Assembly (NCBI RefSeq): GCF_016746085.1 | Contig: NZ_JAERTZ010000032.1 | Coordinates: 1 to 64,000, forward strand | Length of the DNA stretch: 64,000 nucleotides | Origin: Zobellella iuensis | GTDB lineage: Bacteria > Pseudomonadota > Gammaproteobacteria > Enterobacterales > Aeromonadaceae | Direction: 5' to 3' | Part shown: positions 59,054-64,000 of the stretch, piece by piece | Numbering within the stretch: the first letter of the stretch is position 1 | Layout: each line of letters begins with the position of its first letter | Notes under the pieces: model-generated | What the model was told of the DNA's origin: nothing | The model's input: the letters and a program-made list of their open reading frames with translations, nothing else | The model's database searches: none | Position numbers and translations under genes: made by a program

Positions 59054-59169
59054 ACCCCTAAAAGGGGGGTAAAAACACCCCCAAGTCGGGGGTATTTGCC
59101 AAAACGACCCCAAACCGGGGTCGAAAAACAACCCCAAACTGGGGTCGAAAAACAACCCCAAACTGGGGT
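59054..59169. repeat. Array of five CCCC/GGGG hairpins
   Basis: Five short inverted repeats start at 59054, 59077, 59106, 59131 and 59155: ACCCC..GGGGT, ACCCCC-AAGTC-GGGGGT, GACCCC-AAAC-CGGGGTC, and ACCCC-AAACT-GGGGT twice. They are separated by A-rich spacers with a period of 23-29 bp. The last three units share the spacer TCGAAAAACA. They may be protein binding sites or part of an origin. Confidence 0.75.
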
Positions 59170-59375
59170 CGCTTACCGGTGCTGTATGGATATACAGTTC
59201 TTGTTGCTGTCTCTTGGCCGGCCCTGCCTACCACCTGCCGGCCTTTCCCGCCGAGCTCTCGAATGGCTCCCCGTCGAACGCGGTCCCTTTACTACGAAAC
59301 TTTCGTAGTAGCCGGTCCTGCTTCACCGCTGAAATCCCAGCGTTGGCCACCCTGATTTGTCAGGCGTTATGCCGA

Positions 59376-59436
59376 ATTGAAACCACCAGATTCAAACGAT
59401 GATACAATCACCACATTGAAACCACCGGATTCAAAC
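59376..59436 (+). repeat. Direct repeat overlapping the start region of the HTH protein gene
   Basis: A 22-bp sequence starting ATTGAAACCACC and ending GATTCAAAC occurs at 59376-59397 and 59415-59436, exactly 39 bp apart with one mismatch. Each contains TTGAA/TTCAA as an inverted repeat. The second copy ends four bases before the ATG at 59440, so a bound protein would cover the translation start. Because 39 is a multiple of three, it could instead be an in-frame N-terminal duplication (KPPDSN) if translation begins at the TTG at 59377. Confidence 0.6.
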
Positions 59437-59439
59437 TAC

Positions 59440-60342
59440 ATGGCCAGACCCAGCACCACCACCACCGAACAGCGCCAGCAAATCATCGAGCTGAAGCGCC
59501 GCCATTCCTTCACCGAGGTCGCCGCGCTGCTTGGCCTGCCCGTTGGCACCGTGAAGACCATAGCCCGGCGCTCGGGCGCATTCAGCGACAACCCCAAGCA
59601 CCGGGAGCTGTTCACCCTGCCGCCCCTGCAAGGCACCACAGCCACCAGCGTGGCCGCCGTGATGCTGCCGGAGCAGCGGGCCGTGACCGGGGATAAGGAG
59701 CTGGACGCCGTGCTGTGGCTGCGCGAGACCATCCAGAGCGGCAACCCGGCGCTGATAGATAAGGCTCTGGCCGCCGCCGAGCGCATCAAGACCCCGCCCA
59801 GGGAGCTGGAAAGCCGCTATGCCCAATACCTGCTTGCCAGCACCGGCAACACCCTGACCGCCGCTTTCGGCTCTATCGGCTTTGCTGACCTGCGAGAGCT
59901 GGCCGAGCGCACCAGAGCGAAGGCCATCAACCAAGCCGAGGCCGCCGCCCGGTTCGGTGATGATCCGGACATGATGACCGAGGCCGACCGCTTCTGTGTG
60001 CGTGTGCTGAAAGGCGTAAGGGCCGGCCGGCATGGCGGCATTGATGACAAGGACGCCGCCGCCCGGTTCCGCCAACACCCGGAGCTGGTGCCGCACACCC
60101 TGGAAGACTGCCTTCACGAGCTGGCTTTCTGGCATGACCTGTACCGGCTGCGCAATGCGGCCACGGACTGGGATGGGCCGGAAGAAGCGCATGCCCGCGA
60201 GCACTTCACCTTGTCATTGCTGGCCGAGATCCGCCCCCGCCACAAGGCCGAAGCCAAGACGGTATTGCGGTACCTGATCGACCATGACCGCAAGGACACC
60301 CAACGCTTTGACGCCACCCTGGAAAACCTGCTGAGCCTGTGA
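59440..60342 (+). CDS. HTH-containing element protein, possibly terminase small subunit-like
   Basis: A 300-residue protein. The N-terminus (TTTEQRQQIIELKRRHSFTEVAALLGLPVGTVKTIARRSG) is a clear helix-turn-helix of the homeodomain-like/Hin type. The rest is helical and charged, with no nuclease or nucleotide-binding motif. An N-terminal HTH plus a helical body is compatible with a terminase small subunit or another DNA-recognition protein, but I cannot assign it. The large gene-free locus directly after it could contain its binding sites. Confidence 0.72.
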   Translation: MARPSTTTTEQRQQIIELKRRHSFTEVAALLGLPVGTVKTIARRSGAFSDNPKHRELFTLPPLQGTTATSVAAVMLPEQRAVTGDKELDAVLWLRETIQSGNPALIDKALAAAERIKTPPRELESRYAQYLLASTGNTLTAAFGSIGFADLRELAERTRAKAINQAEAAARFGDDPDMMTEADRFCVRVLKGVRAGRHGGIDDKDAAARFRQHPELVPHTLEDCLHELAFWHDLYRLRNAATDWDGPEEAHAREHFTLSLLAEIRPRHKAEAKTVLRYLIDHDRKDTQRFDATLENLLSL

Positions 60343-60371
60343 TTTTCGGAAAACGCCGAAAAAGCCCGGAC

Positions 60372-60808
60372 CTTTACAGATCCTGTAAAGCCTTCACAAG
60401 AACGGTAAACCTTTGCTCCCCAGGACGGGGGAGCATTCCCATCCACAATTTGTGGTTGGGATATAACGCCCCTTTGCTCCCCAAGACGGGGAGCATTCCC
60501 CGAAACAGGGAAACATTGTGGAGCGCAAACCACCGCCCAGGCTCCACAAGGGCTGTCGTTCGTGTGCCAAATTGGAACACGGGAAGGTGTACCAAAGCGG
60601 CACACAACCGGGCCGGGACCACTGCCGGGTTTTCGGCTGTGACACTGTCACCAAATCGGTGACACCCGGCAGCAACCCCGCTGTGTACCTGTTTCGGGTA
60701 CATCGGAGCGATCGCACATAGAAGGCTGACGCAGCAGGGAGGGCGAAACGCCCACCCTACCGAACGCCCCCTACTTGGGGAGTGGGCGGGGTATCGTTCC
60801 TGGAAACG
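60372..60808. repeat. Array of about twelve different hairpins
   Basis: Consecutive inverted repeats include CTTTACAG/CTGTAAAG (60372), GCTCCCC/GGGGAGC (60415-60434 and again 60476-60494), CCCATCCACAA/TTGTGGTTGGG (60438-60460), TTCCC/GGGAA (60496), TTGTGGAGC/GCTCCACAA (60516-60549), CGTGT-CCAA/TTGG-ACACG (60561-60581), GTGT/ACAC (60587), TGTCACC/GGTGACA (60646-60664) within CTGCCGGGT/ACCCGGCAG, GTACC/GGTAC (60685), and AGGG-GGGCG/CGCCC-CCCT (60736-60758). Several loops contain AAA. Stems differ in sequence from one another, so this is not a simple tandem repeat. Confidence 0.75.
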
Positions 60809-60851
60809 AGTCCCCAACACGCCAGCCAGAGCAGGGGGGATGGGACTATCC

Positions 60852-60951
60852 CGATATTCCCCGCGCGTATGGGTGCCCCGATTGCCGAACGCCGCCGGAT
60901 GGAGCTGATCCAGGCGATGGAACGATATTCCCCGCGCGTATGGGTGCCCCG
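60852..60951 (+). repeat. 29-bp perfect direct repeat
   Basis: Identical 29-bp sequences at 60852-60880 and 60923-60951 begin CGATATTCCCCGCGCG and end TGGGTGCCCCG. They are 71 bp apart start to start. A partly inverted copy, GGGG-ATCGTTCC, is at about 60790-60801. Near-copies of the motif ATTCCC also follow the GCTCCCC hairpins. Confidence 0.8.
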
Positions 60952-60973
60952 GATCAGGGCTCCCCTGGCCGGG

Positions 60974-61159
60974 CGACACATTGCCCGACACTTTACCCGA
61001 CACATTCAAAGCCGGCTCCAGCCAGGCCTTGGGTGGCACCAGCGACACATTACCCGACAGTTTACCCGACACTTCCAAGCCCAGGGCAGGCCGGGCTGGA
61101 GCGGGGATCGGCGACAGTTCACCCGACAGCTCATCCGACAGTTCGGGCGACAGTTCAAC
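60974..61159. repeat. Ten 12-bp iterons in three clusters with 69-bp super-period
   Basis: The motif CGACA followed by seven variable bases starts at 60974, 60986, 60998; 61043, 61055, 61067; and 61112, 61124, 61136, 61148. Spacing inside clusters is exactly 12 bp and between cluster starts exactly 69 bp. The two segments between clusters are imperfect inverted copies of each other (CTCCAGCC..GGCC..GGG versus its complement). The regular phasing suggests cooperative binding of one protein, as in replication or packaging sites. Confidence 0.82.
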
Positions 61160-61332
61160 AGGCAAGGGACGGGCGCAAAACCGCGCCGGTTTCAAAGCAG
61201 GATTTCCTCTTTGGTAGCCAACATCTGAAGTGCCATTCATGAGGCCATGATCACAGGTTGCGCCTGGAGCGATGATAGACTTGATTGGGTACGGATAAGA
61301 TTGGGAAACACAGCAATAACAGGGAGTAACGA

Positions 61333-61926
61333 ATGATAAAAGCCGGGCTAGCGTTAACAGTGTTCGCCACCCTTGCTGGGTGCGCATCAACAGATATAAC
61401 CAGCTTCACCGACCCCGAGTTTATGGGGAAAAAGTACAACAGATTCCTTGTCGTCACCCCGGGTGTGAATCTTGAGTATGCGTCACTGCTTCAGGGGGCG
61501 TTATGCGGCGCCATTATCGAGAAGGGAGGGGGCTGTATCAGAGGTCTGGAGCTGTTTCCGCCAACTCGGGTTTATGAAGAGCAGGCTGTCACCAGCATGA
61601 TCCAGCAAAAGGGGATAGATGGTTACCTGATCGTTGACTACGGCGGTAATGTTACCCGAGAGCACAACTTTGGTTATGTGGCCCAGGGCAATGCTAATGT
61701 CTGGGGGAACACAATAACCGCCTATGGTTCAGCCATTCCTATGAGCACGTTCAGTCGGAATGACGGATACCAGGTCACCCTTTTTGATACGGCAACCAAC
61801 AAAAAATCGTGGGTTGGTGGGGCAAGCACTCATGCTCAGGGGCTGGCGAATGTAACCAATAGCGTATTTACGAGCAGTTTGGCCAAGGCACTGGCGGAGC
61901 AACTGAGTAAGGCTGGACATCTCTAG
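61333..61926 (+). CDS. Element-borne lipoprotein of unknown function
   Basis: A 197-residue protein with a lipobox (FATLAGCAS). The mature protein has FLVVTPGVNLEYASLLQGALCGAII, a GIDGYLIVDYGGN strand, and VTLFDTATNKKSWVGG, a pattern like small periplasmic beta-alpha lipoproteins (DUF4136-like). The start follows GGGAG. It stands alone between the iteron locus and another repeat region, so it looks like a moron gene expressed from the integrated element. No function is assigned. Confidence 0.78.
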   Translation: MIKAGLALTVFATLAGCASTDITSFTDPEFMGKKYNRFLVVTPGVNLEYASLLQGALCGAIIEKGGGCIRGLELFPPTRVYEEQAVTSMIQQKGIDGYLIVDYGGNVTREHNFGYVAQGNANVWGNTITAYGSAIPMSTFSRNDGYQVTLFDTATNKKSWVGGASTHAQGLANVTNSVFTSSLAKALAEQLSKAGHL

Positions 61927-61961
61927 GGGTGCCTTTCCCTTCTGGGCTCACATTTTGATCA

Positions 61962-62002
61962 GGTCAGACCAGATTAGTGGTGCTGCGCAATCTGCTCTGA
62001 CC
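61962..62002. repeat. Imperfect inverted repeat after the lipoprotein gene
   Basis: GGTCAGA-CC-AGATT (61962-61975) pairs with AATCT-GC-TCTGACC (61989-62002) around a 13-nt loop. No T tract follows on either strand, so it is more likely an operator or recombination site than a terminator. Confidence 0.6.
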
Positions 62003-62076
62003 AGTTGCGATCGGCGAACATAGACGGCGGCGGATGGAGTGGATGAAAGCCTTGCCAGCAAAGGGTTTGCTCCGCC

Positions 62077-62134
62077 TGCGCACTGCGCATCCAACTGCGC
62101 ATCCAACTGCGCAGTTGCGCACAGCCAGTGCGCA
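62077..62134. repeat. Cluster of six TGCGCA palindromes
   Basis: TGCGCA occurs at 62077, 62084, 62096, 62108, 62116 and 62129. The middle ones form a 12-bp tandem TGCGCATCCAAC repeat, and TTGCGCAC/GTGCGCAA closes the array as an inverted repeat. The 12-bp spacing equals that of the CGACA iterons 1 kb upstream but the sequence is different. Confidence 0.7.
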
Positions 62135-62230
62135 ACGCCAGCTGCCGGTAGCCAACAGCCCGTATTGCTTCGCCTCTCTCCCGGCGTTAGCCTGTCTCCA
62201 TCATGGGATATTTGTCTATCACATGACCAA

Positions 62231-62260
62231 CCAGCCCTGGCCTCACCGCCGGGGCTTTTT
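62231..62260 (+). terminator. Terminator-like hairpin
   Basis: AGCCC pairs with GGGCT across a 14-nt loop and is followed by TTTTT. It lies 27 bp before the GTG of the next small gene. Confidence 0.65.
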
Positions 62261-62286
62261 CGTTTCTGGCAGCAGGAGAAGAGATC

Positions 62287-62487
62287 GTGAGCAAGCAAGA
62301 AGACAGCGATGAGATTGCCTTGGCAGTCGACGAACTGATAACCGGCGGCCCTTTCGCCGCCGGCACCGGCAGCGGCATGAGTCGGGCCGAGTTCGATGAC
62401 TACTTCAAGCGGCGGTTTCCCGAGCAATGGGCCGAGGGCCAACCGGCGCACACTCATATCAAAGACTATTCCACCCACACTCACTGA
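62287..62487 (+). CDS. Small acidic element protein, unknown function
   Basis: A 66-residue protein starting with GTG, well supported by AGGAGAAGAG upstream. It is acidic and contains SRAEFDDYFKRRFPEQW in the middle. No family recognised. It is 12 bp upstream of the large coiled-coil gene and probably co-translated with it. Confidence 0.68.
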   Translation: MSKQEDSDEIALAVDELITGGPFAAGTGSGMSRAEFDDYFKRRFPEQWAEGQPAHTHIKDYSTHTH

Positions 62488-62499
62488 GAGGGCATCAAC

Positions 62500-64000
62500 A
62501 TGGCGGAAGGACTGGGTTCACTGGCCAACGGGTTCATTTCTGGTTTCCAGATGATGGACGGCTACCAACGGGGCAAGAAGGAAGATGCGCGGGCCGACAA
62601 GCTGATGGGGTTGCGCGAGCTGGAAAGCCAGCGCGACCACGACTACAAGCAATGGGACATGAAGCATACGGAAGGCAGGGCAAAGCGAAAGGATTTTGAG
62701 AGCGATAGAACCCATGATCAGGGGCTGAGGCAATTTGCCGCCGATCAGGATTACCGCAAGCGCACGCTTTCCTTGCAACAGCAGCAGGAGGCTCGCTTGG
62801 CCAGGGCGCAGCAGTTTGAGGTTGAGCAGGTGGAGCGGCAGCGGTTCCAGGAAGAGCACACGCCACTGTTTTCGGTGATTTATGAGAAAGCCGCCGCCGG
62901 CCAGCCGCTGACGGATGATGAAATGCGAATTGCCACCGATCCTCGCGCCGGCAAGTTCAACATTGGCCTGTACAACAGCGAGGCACTGCAGGCCGGGCAA
63001 ACCGCACTGCGTGAGCTGGACGGCATCATCAAGCAAGGGGCAGCCGGTGAACTGGATGCCATGGAGCCCCAGGCGTTGCACCAGCGCATCAACAACCCGG
63101 CGATTGTCGACTCCATGAAGGTGATCAGCAAGGGTGACGCCAGCAAGGTAGTGGGCAAAATTGACCCCGCTACCGGCAAGCTGATCACCAAGGCCGAGTT
63201 CAGCGATTTCATGCCGCTGCCGCCGGGGGCGGACGGTGTGCCGCGCTTCGCCATCAACCTGGCGGTCACCTACGACGACGGCACTACCGAACGCAAGCCG
63301 GTCACCGAAGGCCGCAGCCCTGACCAGAACGACCCCATCAAGCACTTCACCATTCCCACGTTGGGTAACTACCTGGGGCAGCATACCTACCTGAGCCAGG
63401 CGGTAGTGAATAGCGGCATTCAGGAGAAGCTGGGCTTCACCGAAGGGCCGGACCACAAAGGCTACAAAGGCGCCGCCAAGGATTACCTGCTGGAGTCGGA
63501 AAAGGCGATCACCAGATTGGTCGGCTCCCGTGGATACCAGGATATGTCACCCGAGCAGCAGGAAGCCGCGCTGAAGCAAGTAACCGAACGGCGCGGTGAA
63601 GGACTGGGCAGCCTGCAGTCGCTCTATGGCATGGGCGGCAATGGCGATAAGCAAGGCGATCAACTAACGGCGTGGGCAGGAAAAGACCCCGATCGTCAGC
63701 AGTTCCTGCAGGCCCTGGCGCAACGAGGGGAACTGAAAAACCTGACCAGCAACCCGGCAGCGGTCGACGAGATCTACAACGAAATGCTGGCAGTGCAGGA
63801 AGAGCAGCAGCAAAACGCTGTGTACGCCGGCATCGAGGAGAAGATCATCGAGAAGGCTGGCAGGAGCGGCGGGAGCCCAAACCAGAGGGAGAGCGATCCT
63901 GTTAACCCGCTGGCCAGCGCCTGGCGCACAGGCAATAACCGCAGTGAACTTTGGGGATTGCAGCAAGCTGCCCTGGGTACCGAAGCTGCGCAGCAGCAGA
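62500..64000 (+). CDS. Large coiled-coil element protein, partial (runs off the right edge)
   Basis: The frame is open from the ATG at 62500 to the end of the window, giving at least 500 residues. Residues about 20-125 are strongly charged, rich in Glu, Gln, Arg and Lys, and look like a long coiled coil (SQRDHDYKQWDMKHTEG, QQQQEARLARAQQFEVEQVER). A middle part (about 125-330) seems globular, and the end is again Gln/Glu-rich. I do not recognise it. Length and composition are compatible with a phage structural, injection or scaffold protein. GGGCATCA precedes the start. Confidence 0.8.
   Translation, partial: MAEGLGSLANGFISGFQMMDGYQRGKKEDARADKLMGLRELESQRDHDYKQWDMKHTEGRAKRKDFESDRTHDQGLRQFAADQDYRKRTLSLQQQQEARLARAQQFEVEQVERQRFQEEHTPLFSVIYEKAAAGQPLTDDEMRIATDPRAGKFNIGLYNSEALQAGQTALRELDGIIKQGAAGELDAMEPQALHQRINNPAIVDSMKVISKGDASKVVGKIDPATGKLITKAEFSDFMPLPPGADGVPRFAINLAVTYDDGTTERKPVTEGRSPDQNDPIKHFTIPTLGNYLGQHTYLSQAVVNSGIQEKLGFTEGPDHKGYKGAAKDYLLESEKAITRLVGSRGYQDMSPEQQEAALKQVTERRGEGLGSLQSLYGMGGNGDKQGDQLTAWAGKDPDRQQFLQALAQRGELKNLTSNPAAVDEIYNEMLAVQEEQQQNAVYAGIEEKIIEKAGRSGGSPNQRESDPVNPLASAWRTGNNRSELWGLQQAALGTEAAQQQ

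Larger units (their letters stand above)
58763..59439. other. Gene-free region with structured repeats
   Basis: No supported gene lies in these 677 bp. They contain the fold at 58918-58996, five CCCC/GGGG hairpins at 59054-59169, a CTGTAT/ATACAG hairpin at 59182, a TACTACGAAA/TTTCGTAGTA hairpin at 59290-59310 and a direct repeat at 59376-59436. Frames reading through the hairpins encode PQTGVEKQ repeats and are by-products. Confidence 0.7.
60343..61332. other. 990-bp gene-free locus dense in hairpins and iterons
   Basis: All six frames read far through this region only because it is GC-rich and repetitive; they share no conserved protein motif. It holds the hairpin array (60372-60808), a 29-bp direct repeat (60852-60951) and the 12-bp iterons (60974-61159). 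The last 150 bp, next to the lipoprotein gene, carry its ribosome binding site GGGAG and no repeats. Confidence 0.75.
61927..62286. other. Intergenic region with inverted repeat, TGCGCA cluster and terminator
   Basis: This 360-bp gap holds the inverted repeat at 61962-62002, the TGCGCA cluster at 62077-62134 and a terminator at 62231-62260. I see no gene in it. The terminator lies upstream of the next two genes and marks the start of a new transcription unit. Confidence 0.55.

Noticed and set aside
59096-59308. Plus-strand frame encoding PQTGVEKQ repeats
   Set aside because: It is the hairpin array translated; no ribosome binding site and no conserved protein features.
60372-60808. Integron attC sites
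   Set aside because: The hairpins lack the RYYYAAC and GTTRRRY core sites and there is no integron integrase or cassette gene between them.
60852-60951. CRISPR array of type I-E
   Set aside because: Only two repeats, a 42-bp interval rather than 32-33 bp, no leader and no cas genes.
60374-61390. Minus-strand 338-codon frame with SGKLSGNVS and ELSDELSGELS repeats
   Set aside because: The repeats are the 12-bp iterons read as four-residue units. Other frames are equally open, there is no ribosome binding site and no recognisable domain.

Overview
The window comes from a GC-rich gammaproteobacterium. Gene content and order (23S-5S-tRNA-Asp, cysK..cysZ/zipA/ligA/gltX/tRNA-Ala, tesA/ybbA/ybbP, pta-ackA/yfbV, frdABCD, aspA-dcuA) fit the Aeromonadales. 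A marine Oceanimonas/Zobellella-like genus is my best guess from style alone and is not proven. Positions 1 to about 51,100 are ordinary chromosome. From about 51,340 to the right edge lies an integrated mobile element that is cut by the end of the window.

Layout: 1-547 holds an rRNA operon tail (23S 3' end, 5S, tRNA-Asp, terminator). 866-9114 carries an amino-acid decarboxylase, a lytic transglycosylase lipoprotein, D-serine dehydratase with an AGCS symporter, tmcA and a HlyU-family gene. 9183-19824 is the crr/cysK/cysZ/zipA/ligA/gltX neighbourhood. Compared with E. coli, ptsH and ptsI are absent between cysK and crr, and an L,D-transpeptidase/MepK pair sits between cysK and cysZ. 20034-20588 is a tandem tRNA-Ala(GGC) array: four identical tRNAs and two tRNA-like pseudo-units, arranged as a duplicated module. 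20704-28657 holds a Tag-like glycosylase, tesA, ybbAP, a CHASE-PAS-GGDEF-EAL protein and yfcH.

28895-40702 is an anaerobic energy cluster: tpx, pta-ackA, yfbV, fumarate reductase frdABCD, a Zur-type pair of alternative ribosomal proteins (L31 type B and L36 type B), aspA and dcuA. Together aspartate is deaminated to fumarate, fumarate is exchanged or respired, and acetyl-CoA yields ATP through Pta-AckA. frdC and frdD are separated by 168 bp that contain a repeat-like sequence. 40842-50951 holds an AbrB-family membrane protein, a VanX/DdpX dipeptidase, a second AGCS symporter, gabD, a Mut7-C protein, lipoproteins, a short OpuAC-like protein and mgtE.

The mobile element encodes a P4-type tyrosine integrase, an AlpA regulator, an Icd-like small protein with a P4-like antisense immunity region upstream, a chain of overlapping small genes leading to an AEP/RepB-type primase with a C-terminal HTH, a HI1419/HI1420-type toxin-antitoxin pair, an HTH protein, a lipoprotein, and a large coiled-coil protein running off the edge. 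Its non-coding DNA is the most unusual part: a nested 41-bp palindrome before alpA, five consecutive CCCC/GGGG hairpins (59,054-59,169), and a ~1 kb gene-free stretch (60,343-61,332). That stretch packs about a dozen different hairpins, a 29-bp direct repeat, and ten 12-bp iterons in three clusters exactly 69 bp apart. I infer a replication, packaging or regulatory locus of a satellite-like element; function is not shown by the sequence.
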